Shown here: positions 13,162 to 28,832 of the stretch, piece by piece
Layout: every line of letters begins with the position of its first letter
Position numbering within the stretch: the first letter of the stretch is position 1
Source of the DNA: Daphnia carinata
Lineage: Eukaryota; Arthropoda; Branchiopoda; Diplostraca; Daphniidae
Assembly (NCBI RefSeq): GCF_022539665.2
Contig: NC_081338.1
Coordinates: 2,480,001 to 2,544,000, forward strand
DNA length: 64,000 nt
Direction of reading: 5' to 3'
The notes under the pieces: model-generated
What the model saw: only the letters and a program-made list of their open reading frames with translations
Databases searched by the model: none
Told to the model about the DNA's origin: nothing
Translations under genes and position numbers: made by a program

Positions 13162-14211
13162 TTTCTTGTTAGCTTGTGAATAGGTAGTTTAGAATGTGAG
13201 CTTGAATATGGGTTGTAGGAGAGGTCTGCCTAGCTATTGGTTAGACAGTTCAGCAATTAACTTTGCTACTTTAAAAACTCGGATAGACGATTGTAGGTAA
13301 TGCATTTCGCATGGCACACAGGCCATACGCAACTGTTCATCCTTGAGAAGGCCAATAAGCCCTTGCCCGTGCAGTCTGACACCATCCGGCGACTTTAAAA
13401 TAGGAAACGCAGTCGTGAAGTTACGATAATGTTTGGGGGAGCTTCATTTTTTGGCCACCAGGTGGCCAAATTTGCTATGCCTTTCTCTTCTGAGCTACAG
13501 ACGTAATTTCGTCTGCTGTTGTTTACTTGCTTTTTGTTTTCAGGTTTATCGCAATATCAAAATTCAGAATATTTACATAAAATGTAAGAATTATCCATTG
13601 ACACCCATATATTTAGTGATGATCACTTGTCTGTCTCGTAAAGGTGAGTGCATAGACCAACCCCATTCATCTTTGTGTGAACAGTAGAATTGGCTATTAT
13701 CCATTAATCTTGTTTCCTAATGCTGAATCGTTACAAGTGCTCAAATAGCCATCTTCGTTTTGTATGTTTTCGACCTGTCACCGTATAGACATTTTATGTT
13801 TTATAAAGTTTTTTGTGTGAAAATCAACAATATGTGCTGTATTCTTCAAATATCTCAATTAATAATTTTCACCTTACTTCTTAATTATTTTTCAGCCTTA
13901 AATCTTCAAAAGCTGTGCAACCATAGACATTAAGTTTAACTTGCATCGTTCAGCCAACATATTACCCTTTTGTTATCAATCTTGTCAAACATGGTTGGGA
14001 AATGGATTTTTCAATCTGCCTCATTATCTACCAGGTTACTATTGAAAAGTTTTATCAAATTGAACTGAAGTTGGCGGTGAGAGTTGAATATCTATGAACT
14101 GCTGTTAGTCCAAACTAACAGAATGGTTGTGTTCGATTGAATATGATATTGATTGCATATGAATGTTTGGCAGCTAGAATGTGTGGCTACAGCTAAATTC
14201 AGTGCTCATCT

Positions 14212-14410
14212 CATCAGTCAGCTTTTTCGAAATTTACCATGGAAAAGTGAGTTTACTTTAGTGGCATACTTGGCTGGTATAACAATCGTATTCGCCATGA
14301 TATAGGTTTCGATTTATTGAATTCTAATGTTGCGTTTATTCGAACATGGAAAGTAGCAAGTGCAGTATATTAGCCTCTGTTAATGTTCCAGTAAGGGTAG
14401 TCATTATTTC
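14212..14410 (+). pseudogene. Degenerate kinesin-13 gene fragment B (exon-intron-exon)
   Basis: It matches the 3' end of kinesin exon 10 (GCTTTTTCGAAATTTA versus GCTTCTTTGAAATTTA), the splice donor and most of the following intron (GTGAG..TACTTTAGTGG, then TAGTATAACA-like sequence), and the start of exon 11 (TTTCGATTTATTGAAT). Frame is lost. Fragment A at 11591-11830 shares with it about 60 bp of further sequence (GAGCCGGCAT(C/T)TCGAT) that does not align clearly to the kinesin gene, so A and B probably descend from one earlier copy. By-eye comparison. Confidence 0.62.
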
Positions 14411-14744
14411 AAATGAAGTGTGATGTCTCAATTCAGCCATATTATGAGCCGGCATCTCGATTAACTTTTTGTGATCTAAATTACAGTAGAGATGTTGTGC
14501 GTGAAAGAGACTTTCGTCATGAAATAGGCAATATTGAATGAATACTGTAATTTCTTTGGTAGCCGGCATCGAATTTTAAAATGGAGTGCTAAGTAAAGGC
14601 ACTAGAAAGACAGGAAAGGGAGGAGAAAATGTTCCATGCGTCCTTTTTAAATAAGGATATTTCCGCTAAAAAAAAAACGAAGAAAAATGAAGATAACAGA
14701 AAATTTAGGAAACAAAAAAATGCAAGCTGACGACGTACGGCTTC

Positions 14745-15070
14745 TTCTTGATTCCACATATCTAATTGGAACTTGACTCATCTCATGTTGCCGTCGTTTC
14801 CTCAAGCATTAGGTCAGGAACGAGGGGATTTCCTCTCGTTGGAGCGTTGGGTTGTATACCCTTTGTATGTGGGGTTCGATACACCCATTCTGAGGCGTAC
14901 CTTTATTACCTTGCATTCCATCTCCACAGTTAAGGTTTAGCTCTGTTCGGCCTTCCCAGGAAAGTGACACCAACCTGCAGCGTTGAAAATTTGCTCTTAA
15001 TAGTTGACAAACCATAATTGTTGATAATTTTTACCATCTTTTTCTCCAATTTTTTAGATGAGTGTATCCA
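14745..15070 (+). repeat. Diverged duplicate of sequence downstream of kinesin-13
   Basis: 14750-14910 (CTAATTGGAACTTGAC, TCTCATGTT, GGGATTT..GTTGGA, ATTCTGAGGCGTAC) parallels 27095-27235 (CTAATTTGAACTTGAC, TCTCATGTT, ATATTGAGGCGTAC). 15020-15055 (TTGATAATTTTTACCATC, then TTTTTCTCCAAT) parallels 27635-27665. Together with fragment B this suggests an old copy of the region around and past the kinesin gene with internal deletions. It could alternatively be a dispersed repeat. Confidence 0.45.
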
Positions 15071-15412
15071 ATTTCACTCACGTTCGTTTTTTACTTGTTT
15101 GATGGGGTAGGTACCTCATTGTAAAAATCAATTTTATTCTAATAGCTTGTTTTGAAAGCTAACGAATTACATACTAATGGTTTCAACTAAAACGAAAATT
15201 TTATCCTGCTAGTTTATAGCAACAACGCCAGATACACAGCTTAAACTCTATGTTTGAACGGTAAGAGATTAGTTCTTTGGTTTGTTTCACGAAAACGGTC
15301 AATAATCGGTATAACCAGTTTTGTTGTCGTTTGACAAATAAAAAAACACTTCGCCTTCAGATTTCGCCTTCATATGCTGCTACGTTCGACCGTAACATGA
15401 AATTTGGTTTAT

Positions 15413-16243
15413 TTAAACTGGTAATGTTATATTTTCTTCACATATAAAAAAATTTGTAAAATCACATGGAAAGTCAGCCCATCTACCTTGAAACGTACTA
15501 TAATTAATTTCGGTACAGTAACCATCGAGGTTATACACAGGTCTTGTAGAGGCCCAGTTAGTGTAGGTAAACGGCTGGCCAGGATACGGCCCAGTGGACC
15601 ATTTCCATTGATTCTCACTGTAGGAGCCTGAAGTCCAAAACCATGGTTGCTCGAGTAAGCCTGGATAATTTCGAAACATTGTAAGGTACTGTATTTAGAT
15701 TTTTGAGATATACTGTACAGTATATCTCAAAATGGTTTCGTGCAGCACGTGCTGCACGAAACCATTTCGTATGTAGGGAACAGCAGGCCCACCTTCTGTG
15801 TTGTTAATATGTTCGTGAATCACATCATCCTCCATTTTTGTTTCTATACTTATCAGGGTATAATTGTTAAGTCGACAGTAATATTTCGCATCATTCCACG
15901 TCATGAGAAACTGCAGCAAAATTCTGTTTATGTATTTTCGTGACAGCTTTTTGAAATTTTTTGTTGTTGCATCTCTACCAATTGTGTTGAAAAGCAGTAG
16001 CACTTTTCCAACAAGAAATAGCAAGGAACACGAACGTCGTTGCGAAAATAGTCGGGACAACTTTCTAGTTAAAAAATGAAAGGCTTTGTCGTCTTAAAAT
16101 GTTATGAACATTATTTTTATACCTGAGTAAGCAGAAAGTCCATTACTGTTGGCCAAGTTATCGTTCACTGGCGAGACAGTCGGCGTAAGCGCAAAAATGG
16201 CACAGAACATCAAATGATTTGAAATAAAAACTTTTAGCCACAT
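15413..16243 (-). CDS. Secreted C-type lectin domain protein
   Basis: Single-CTLD secreted protein, probably in recognition or immune roles (inference from the family). Proposed exons on the minus strand are 16123-16243, 15979-16064, 15758-15910 and 15413-15688, closing in frame to 211 aa. Exon 1 encodes a signal peptide (MWLKVFISNHLMFCAIFA). The CTLD starts SCPDYF and continues ...KCYCFSTQ, TWNDAKYYCRLNN and ISIETKMEDD, then FWTSGS, W-K-W, FTYTNWAS, GYCTEI, and ends FFICEE. The usual Ca-binding EPN/QPD triplet is replaced by a TRPVYN-type sequence and WND by WAD, so Ca-dependent sugar binding is probably lost. The third intron (15689-15757) is almost wholly two perfect palindromes. Its donor was chosen because it is the best phase-compatible option; other in-phase GT sites exist in the palindrome. 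Confidence 0.78.
15701..15732. repeat. Perfect 32-bp palindrome
   Basis: TTTTGAGATATACTGT at 15701-15716 is followed directly by its exact reverse complement to 15732, with no spacer. It lies inside the last intron of the C-type lectin and overlaps the next palindrome by three bases. Confidence 0.97.
15730..15767. repeat. Perfect 38-bp palindrome
   Basis: AAATGGTTTCGTGCAGCAC at 15730-15748 is followed directly by its exact reverse complement to 15767. It abuts the 32-bp palindrome. The outer arm is the end of the upstream lectin exon, so the second arm looks like an inverted copy of exon-edge sequence. Confidence 0.97.
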
Positions 16244-17658
16244 TTTGCAGTAGTGATTTAAATTTTCTTTCTTTGCTATAGAAATGGGAACAATTATACA
16301 GAAACTTATATAGGTTAACTAGTCTACAACGCCATAAATCCGTCCAAATTCTTATCTAATCAGGTATTAGGGAAAATACTATCATATTATGTATGGCATA
16401 CAGCCATTTGAGAATAACAAAAATGCTAAGATGTGGTATAATGTTATCACGACTTTTATTAGCCCATGACAGCACAACTTTGAAAGTGCTCGGTTATATA
16501 TTTCTGCAGTTTTCAACTGCGCTACTTAAAACTGTCACGTTGGCTATATGCAACTTTATTTAAGATTTAGCATTACTTACAATCTCTCCTTTTTATTCTC
16601 TCGGTATTAAGTTAAAAAAAAATGTATATGGAACAGCATGCCCTTCTTCCTCCCCCTTGAAATGAATTGCTTAGCAAAAATTCAACAGTTTGCTTCACCA
16701 GTAAGAATCGAATTGCGTATTTTGTTTCGATCATTACGTAAGTCGTCGGACAGTAAAAAGACGAAAACTAAACAAAACTAAACAAGTAATAAGTAAATAA
16801 AGAATCGTCATTAGTGAAAATCATGCAGACGTTATCAGTCCAAACGGGATATAGGTGATGTGCGAACGCAAAAACAAAACCCATTTTGAAAGCGGTAAAT
16901 GGAATGTTCGCCATATAGGCTAATGTATCACGAGAAAAACAGAAACTATACCCGTGAGCTATCGGTTTTGTGAGCCTTAAACTTGTGCGTGACAAATATA
17001 TATATATATACATATGTAAAAAAAAAAAAAAAAAGGAAAATACGTATCCCACTTCTCAAGCACCTTGAACGGGCTTCTATATGGATATAAGGACACGTGA
17101 CGGCGATGTTGTAAACAAAGGAACGCTGCATTTTCAGTCGCACGATACATTGTTTACTAAAAAGAGGTAGCAGCGTTCAGAACTTTCCGTCGAGCCAAGG
17201 GAAAGAACTTGGCTGGCAGTTTACCAAACATGTTCTTCTCCATGAAAAACTGAAAAACAAATGCCACTGCCGTTTCTTGTTGGTTCGTCGTCTAGATCCC
17301 ATATGGCAGTAATTGCTTAGCCTGAAAGGTCACCCCTGTTTTCACAATTGCGCGTTGCAATACTGTTATGCAGGCATTCTCGCGTTCCTTCGAATGTTTA
17401 TATGAGTATGACTCTTGTCCTGGTATGACTGTTTTGGTCAGCTGCGTAAATATTAGAAAGTAAACGTGATCAGACGTTGTTGAGGGACACTGAAAGAGTG
17501 GGATCGCTTCTGAGCATTTCACTGTCAGCTGATAGTTTGTAACTAATCTAACTTAAATTAAAACCTGCTTGTATAGAGGTATAACAGACATAAGTCTATT
17601 TTTGCCAAATTTTACCATTTCCCACTTATTGCTGCCTGTTTTCAATGTCTACAGAACT
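16244..17658. other. Intergenic region
   Basis: Upstream region of both the lectin (minus) and the CCPG1-like gene (plus). It contains a TA-repeat and poly-A run at about 16997-17035. I recognise no coding exon; the promoters of both flanking genes must lie here, but no sharp motif stands out. Confidence 0.45.
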
Positions 17659-20581
17659 ATGGAAGAAGACATAAGCAAATGTTTTAAAAATACTTTGGAA
17701 GAGGCAAATTCTGAAGATGACGTGGAGAATAACTGGATGTTTGTCCTCTCTGAAGATGTATCGTGTGCAAAGAGTGATGGAACAGATACATCTGACAACC
17801 ACAGTGAGCAGGGAAGTGATTCTGGCAGCTCAATAGTAGTCATTGATTCCCCAATTCTTCCTGTCTCTGACATGCATCCAGTTTCAGGTAAACTACTAGT
17901 TCACTACATGCAACTGTAAGCCTTGTTTTGAAGTATTCTTTTTAGCTGACATTGCACAACAGGAGTTGCCAAAGTACGAAGAGAGACAGACAGAAGGCTT
18001 TGATGTACCAGATAACATCTCCTGTTCTTCTCATCAATCAAATAACAATGAGTTCTTAAAGGAATGCAGCCCATATGAGGAAATGGAGCAGCCAGATACT
18101 TGGGATTGTGATCATGAAGCTCCCGTACAGAAAGAAGGGTTCTCAATGTCAATTCCTAATAATCAGTTACATGATGATGCAACACCAACCAATGAAATCC
18201 TAATGAAAAAGGAAAATGGAAATAGCACTAACCCTGAATCTGTTCAACATGGAGAAGCTTTGTTGAATGAGACTGAGTCAGCTGAAGATTCCCAAGTAAT
18301 AGATGGATTCACTGGTTTATCTGAACAGCAGGGTATCATCATTAGAGCATTGGCAATCTATAGAAAAATAAAATGTGTTCTTTATTCTAGATGATTCTTT
18401 AAACAAAGTTAACCATGACTTGGTAAATGGTGACAACGTCGACACCTGTCGAGAAGAAGAAGCTGCTTCCCGCGATAAAGTTTTCTCGGAGCTTCAGAAA
18501 GAAAGCGACGAAATCAATCGCGTAGAAAAAGAGCCAAGTATAATAAATGAAAACATTTTATTTTCATATTCCTTGTGTTAATTGACCCCCCTTCTCTCTT
18601 TTATTTATTTATTCTATAGCGTTAGTGATTTCAGGTATGAAAGACAATGTCACGGAAAATAACGCGAACTTCCAAATAATACAGAACGAAACACCCCTGT
18701 TCGAACAAGCAACTGATCAAATCCCTTGCATGACAACGGAGCCGCCAAGTATTTCCCAAGTCATGGATGGTATTTCGGAAAACTTTGTACCTTCTTTTCG
18801 TGTAGGTCTTTCTAGTGTTGACGAAAATACCATTAGCGGCGTTGAATCAGAAGAAAAAGCCGAAGCAGCTGTGTTGGTTTATGTCGCTAATGACGAAAAA
18901 TCGTCATTACAAGAGGATACAGCATTCTCTACTCAACCGGATGACCAATCAATTTATTCTGTAGATGATGACTCAGAAGACGAAACTTGGGATTTAAGCT
19001 TGGAAGTTCTTATGAATGCGAATTCTCTGGCTTCGTCACTTTCGAGTCTTGTACAACAACCTTCCTCGCCGTCACCCCTGGGCAATGAAGCAGATGGGTA
19101 TCAACGTAGCCATCCGATGCTTAAACCTGATCTTTTGGAAGAAGCCAATCGAATTGAAGAATTAGACCTAATGGACTATTCGGCTGTTACTAACCCTGAT
19201 CTTCCTGCTGAGATAGCCGTAGCCAACATTGTTCCAGATCGGCACTACGTACATCATCCCAATCAACGTTTGAACGAAAAGCTTAGTTTTGTTATGGCGT
19301 TTGCTCTGGCCGCAGTTGTTGGATTCGCTATAGGGCACATAATAGGTACAGCAACGGTTTTGAACACCCTTATAAATTATTAATCTATTTTGATAAAATT
19401 TCAGGATTGTCGGACAACTTTCCGTCTCGTTGTAATTACTCAGACGAGTCCACCAAACCCGTAGGCTCCCATTCTTATGAAGGTTTGAATGCAGTATGCT
19501 AATGAACATTTGACAGAAACCAAAAGATTATTTTTTTGCGTTCTCAATTGTGGTAGGATGGACTGAAAGCGATCTATTAGATGAAATTAAACGTCTAACG
19601 TCACATAACGAAGAATTAACCAGGACTCTTAGAGAGCTATCCGGACAAGATTCAACTGGTTGTCGCTTTGATCTTCAATTAAATGAGCTCATGTCAGAAA
19701 ATTGGGACCTGAAGCAGTCCATAGGGAGAATTCGCTATGGTAAACCCACTCGATCGGTCGAAGACCGCGATACAATCAACCACCTGCAAACGGAAAATCA
19801 AGACGTAAAATATGATTGAACCGGACACAACAAACCCCTTGCTAATTTCCTTGTTTTATAGCTCCGCGCTACAGTAGGTAAGCTGCGTTATCGCTGTGGG
19901 CAGCCGCTTTCTAGTCCACAACAACAGGGCCAACAAATCTTAGCGCCACCGATGGCTTTTGTTTCACGACCATCTGCCATCGAACCGTTATGGAAGGCAC
20001 TCGAGGCGATGAATCTGACAGGCACCTGGAATCATCTGGTCAACTATCGTAATAATCGTTCCATAGAAGACCAACTGAAAAGGGTTAAAGATTCATCTAC
20101 AGATTTGATCCGTTTGATGGGTTTACGCCGTGAAGAATTGATTAATCTAACTAGACAGACCCGGAACCCTGTTACCGAAAAAATGGAAGCAAGGTTCAAA
20201 AAAATTACCCAAAAAACGGTAGACTTAATGGAACGCGTTAACAAACATCACAAGTCATTTGCTTTGTTGCTGGAAGAAGTCGACAACCGTTTGGAAAAAA
20301 TGCGATTCAAGTTGGAGTCTCAGTGGGAAAATCTGTTACGGTCCTACACCGACTCTGGAAATAGATTCGAAACTTTGGAAAACACAAAGCCATTGAATTC
20401 AGATTGGTTTTGGTCCATGGGGCATCATCGGGACAAATTACGACGTAGTGAGAAACAGAGCGAATGGATGTTCGACCGAGCTAGAAACCGCGAGCTAGAA
20501 CGTCGAGCCCGCAAATTCCAGGCAAAACAAAGAAAGCAGAAGCCATTCCAGGGAAATTCCTGGAATCAATATTCTTCGTGA
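17659..20581 (+). CDS. CCPG1/PBXIP1-like type II membrane protein (candidate ER-phagy receptor)
   Basis: Exons 17659-17887, 17946-18332, 18391-18537, 18620-19345, 19405-19482, 19557-19804 and 19862-20581 join in frame to 844 aa. The layout is that of vertebrate CCPG1: a long acidic, disordered cytosolic N-terminus (about 475 aa), one transmembrane segment (SFVMAFALAAVVGFAIGHII, about residues 475-496), then a basic, coiled-coil-rich C-terminal part ending with WMFDRARNRELERR and a Lys/Arg-rich tail. Near the N-terminus, acidic residues flank W26-M-F-V29, matching the W-x-x-(L/I/V) LC3-interacting core and the CCPG1 position. From the family, CCPG1 is an ER membrane autophagy receptor binding ATG8 and FIP200; orthology here rests on architecture and short motifs. 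AATAAA at 21008-21013 is a plausible polyadenylation signal. Confidence 0.7.
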
Positions 20582-22224
20582 GGTAGTTATGTTTCGCTTA
20601 TTCGTTATTGATATGTATCAAATGTAAATGTGAGCCTTTCGAATTAGGACAATTTTTTTTACGGTGTGACGTTAAAAGTTAAATTTTTTTTTTTCTTTGC
20701 TTAAGCAATAAGCCATCTTTTGCTTCTTTCTTCTGTTTTGTCTGTCTGTTGGTTTGGTTTTCTTTTCAACAGTGGTGTTCTGTGAGTCATTAATGACTGC
20801 AATGGAAAGCTTTCTTCGGGGATACTTTTTCGCTACGACTCGGGATGTATCTGAGTTTCGAGCAAGTTTTGGGATTGGTACGATTGGTGGCTAAATCGGA
20901 TCCTTTCTCTTTGCCTGAACCTTTGATAAAACGGTTTGGCCCCACTTGATTTTTTTTATCGCATTAGAAGTTCGAATTGTGTAGTTGATATCAAACATAG
21001 GGGATATAATAAAGTCTTCGTGCAAAATCTACGTTTTTTTGCAAGCTGTTATCGTGCTTGTGTAATAGATCAAGCCAAACAATTGTTTCTTACATTTTTT
21101 TAAACCAAAACTATATATTGCGTACATAACAGCGCATAACGCTTATTTATCATTACTACTTTGGTTCCCCAATGGTTAACACTTGTCAAATTTCCATTCT
21201 GGGTGATATTATCCATGCCAAAGAACTGAAGTCTGCCTGTAACTGGAAAAAAGGAGTAACCAGTATATATTCAGCAAAAAAAAACAATCACTACTTCACA
21301 AAGGTAGACTGCTGAGGAATGCAAAACTCGTTCGGTAAATAACTGGTTTTACTTCTTTGGTCGGCTAAACCGTTGACAATAAGTGTAAAGGATATATATA
21401 TATAATATATATGTTTTTGTTTAATTTTACACCTACTCTGGACATGAGCTTTGAAAATTCATTATAAAAAGATTTGTAGAAAATCGAAAATGTGCTATCT
21501 TAGGTAGGCCCACATCTATTATTTTTAAATAATATCCTTTTTTTTTTTAAAGTGGACAATAGTTGGATCTTAATATTATAATTTTGGCATAGCTAAATAA
21601 GCTCAGGAAGAAACCGGCGTTGTATTGATTTTCAAATGAAAAAAAAAGAAAGAAAAGAAACAATTGTTATTCTTTTGCAGTAGAATATTCTTTTTTGAGC
21701 AGATACTAGCGCCAGTTGTAGAACAAAAGAGAATAACGGAATTACCAATTATGACGTCGTATTAAACGCTAATTTCCCTAGGTGCCCACGAAGGATGCTG
21801 TTTCCCTGATTGGCTCCAGAAACAGGATCGGGAAATATTCCTAAAGAGGAGAAGCGACGTAAAAATAAAAAGTTCAGGTGGATAAAACAAAAGTTTCAGT
21901 ATTGGAAAACCAGCCGACAGATGGCATGCTAATGGAAATCGTATCTGCTGCACACAACCGAGGCCAGTCTATGATTGTCTATGGATCCAACACGAGTGGC
22001 AGTTGCTATTTGCCCCGGTCGACTCGGTTGACAGGAGGGAATCAGTTCTGGGGTTTTGCGCCTTTATCACCGTTTTTTTGAATTTTAACAAAGCACCAGA
22101 ACCAGTCACCTAATCTTTGATATCCGTTACTTATGATCATCTTCATTCGGAAGTGATTTAGTATTTACTATTTGACAGGTTTTGATAAATTGTCTTGTGC
22201 TCTTGCTCGTTTTTTGTATTCACA
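20582..22224. other. 3' UTR and intergenic region before kinesin-13
   Basis: It contains the probable 3' UTR of the upstream gene (to about 21030) and a TA-rich microsatellite at about 21392-21412. No coding exon is recognised. A short ORF at 21878-22081 has no visible homology and might be part of a kinesin 5' UTR. Confidence 0.45.
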
Positions 22225-25965
<3,741 letters not shown>

Positions 25966-28832
25966 TGATGTTCACATAATGTACCAGTCCAAAACAGCAG
26001 CAAAGTAAGTGCTCATAATTTATATACCATTTATTACAATGCAAATATCCCGTACATCAAGAAAGATCACCGTTCCGATGATAGTGTTATTGCAACCGGC
26101 TACTGTTGCGTTAGACAAATTCAATGGAAATCCTTAAATGTGCCTAACGTAACAGCGGATGGTTAGCACTATGGAACGGTGTGTAATGTTAGAGAAAACT
26201 TTAAGATCAAAGAAAAATCTGGCAAACATTTCGATGGAAGGGATATACCACCCTCCGAAAAGATCAGAAACAATACAAAAATTGTGCTTAAACGCATTTT
26301 TTTTTACTCGTTCTGTCCAGATGGATTTCTTCCATTTTGATGAATCGTTGTAATAGAATACAACTACAACTGAAATATTTATGACTTTTGACAAGGTGAA
26401 AAGCTGACGGAAACTTTTCAGCGCAAGGCATTCCATCATTCGTCGATATTATTGCCCTACGCCCGGTCGCGGCTTTTTCTTTCTCCAAAAATTGGTTCCC
26501 CCCTATTTAGTTTAATTAAATTCAACATCGGTATATGATTTGCGTGCTTTCATTAAAGAAATGTCAAATGCATCAGCATACTACCGTGAACCACTACCAT
26601 CTCTGCCTTGTGATAAGCTATTTGACCCTCATTATCTTCACTTTCGTCCCCTTTAACCTATATCCAGAATGCTTGGCTGCTGAGACCAATTATGAAAAAT
26701 AGTCTCTCTTCATATTTGTCAGTGCTTATTAACCACCGGATGCCTTTTGCTTAGCTGTATGTTCCACTCAAGCACATTATGGAAAAGAACGGTATTTTCT
26801 GTTTACTCTTCGAAAATGAAGATTCAACTTGTCAAGAATTTAACCAGACTGCTACGGACCGATCAAACTATGCGTGAAAAGACCGTATCTCCGATGATAA
26901 TACACGACACATTTCATCAAGTCAATCAAGAGGTATCTATTATCTCAAATTTATTACATTATTTATCCGTTTCGGCGATATTATTAGCATGCATTTCGAC
27001 TAACCTGTTCCGTTTTTTTTTAGTTTTAACTAAAATTGATACATTCACAAAATAGAGAAAAGAGGATCCGTGCCTTGATGTTCGGCTTGTTGTTGCCTCT
27101 ACCTATCTAATTTGAACTTGACAGATCTCATGTTACCACGATTTTATCAAGCGCCCGATCAGGGACGAGAGGACATCCAACGCTAGGTTGCGTACCTATT
27201 GTATGCGCAGGTCGTTACATCCATATTGAGGCGTACTTTTGCCTCGGCGGCCACTTTTATCACATGTCTGATATATTTTATCCAATTCTCCCGTCGGCAG
27301 ACTATTAATGCCTACTTAATTCACTAGACCATTTTCAGCAGGCATCCCCATGAGTGTGTTTAGCGCTCAACGTTTTATACTTGGATTTCTCACGCTGGAA
27401 CTCTCTTGTTGGGGGACTCACGTTCACCTAAGCCAATAATAATAAGGCGCCAACAGAAAAGTAAAAACTTCCTTCACTTTTATAGAAGTTCATAGAAAAG
27501 CATAAAGAAGTATAAATCAAAACATACTGTAATACTATTTCCACGATTAAGCGTTAGCTCTTCAGTGGGTTCAACGTGAGGATGACTTCAACATCGCAGC
27601 CAAACTTCTTCATAATACTTGACGAGTAACAATTCTGCTGATAATTACCATCTCTTTCTCCAATTTTGACGGTAACTAAATTCCATTGCAACTTTTCGGT
27701 TTGCACTCTACGTTTTTGCATTTTCTACTTAACAGGAGCTTGTATGTCTAAAACAGTGGACAGAACGAGAGGGAAGGCATAGAAATTGCGTGTGTAGTAT
27801 AAGCTACATGTGATTAATTTTAGGTTAATAATCTGTAAACTTAGCTTTTCGGGAAAAATTCTATGCACAAAATGTAACTATCATTAACTAGAAAGGGGGT
27901 TAGCTTTAAACGGGCTTACACTGTACAGGATTCAACAGCTGGATGTATGTGTTCCACTTGACCCGGAATATTAACAATGGTTTGCTATTGACAACAGATT
28001 TTGTAAGTAGCCTAAATAGTAGCTAACGAGCGTTGTAAGTTTGAACTGCATGGGTGGTATGCGTTACTGAAATGACACACCATCAGGAATTTGATACCTA
28101 ATGGATTTGCGGGGAAAGAGCCTATGTAAGAAAACGCAACAGGCCAAGTCGTAAATGAAAAGCACGTTGAAACGCGTGCAAAGAAAGCAAGTGAGTAACG
28201 TTATGCAGAGTAGCGTAACCAAAAAAAATAGTGCATTCAACCATTTTGCATGCTTTTTACGATTGTTATGGAGCGTTGGCTACGCATCTGGCCTGCAGCT
28301 TTGCTGCCGATTAGCTTTTCTCGCGATCTGGTGTTGTTTCTAACAATCTAGAGATGCTTATACTCTGCTCGTTGTACCCATAGAGAAAACGCGGGGTGGC
28401 ACAACGTTTCAGTCGGCATTCATAACTCGCTTTCATCACTCACTCGCTAATGGCTTGCTAACGGATCATTTCTTTAGTTAACTGATCTCGTTTTTGTAAA
28501 CCATTTCTCTTTCAAATTAGTTTCTGATCGTTTGGCGGTGTTCAATTTCAAAATTCGAAAGAGATCATTTTGAACAATGATCCGGCTCGAATTTGATAAC
28601 AATTTCTTAATTGATATATCCCAAATAGAAGTACAACTTGCATCCGCCTACACAGTCTTCTGTATGTCTGCAGCCAAGTAGGACTTGTCTGTTGGAACAG
28701 GAAACCGATTTGAAAATTATTTGTGAGTAAATGCTTCATGATTTTGAAAAATGCAATTAGTTTCCGTTCTAATTTTTTAAACCTATAGTGCTTACAAAAT
28801 CTACAACTGAACGTTTGAACACGAACAGACAT
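25966..28832. other. Intergenic region between kinesin-13 and FGFR-like gene
   Basis: No recognisable coding exon. 27085-27680 has a diverged copy at 14745-15070. The last 500 bp must hold the promoter of the FGFR-like gene. Short ORFs here (for example 26747-27055) show no family features. Confidence 0.45.

Larger units (their letters stand above)
13162..15412. other. Intergenic region with kinesin-locus-derived fragments
   Basis: No intact gene. 14212-14410 is a kinesin-like fragment (separate entry). 14745-15070 resembles sequence downstream of the kinesin gene (about 27085-27680). The rest is AT-rich with short ORFs only. The ORF at 14336-14569 is a shadow lying inside the kinesin-derived fragment. 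Confidence 0.45.
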
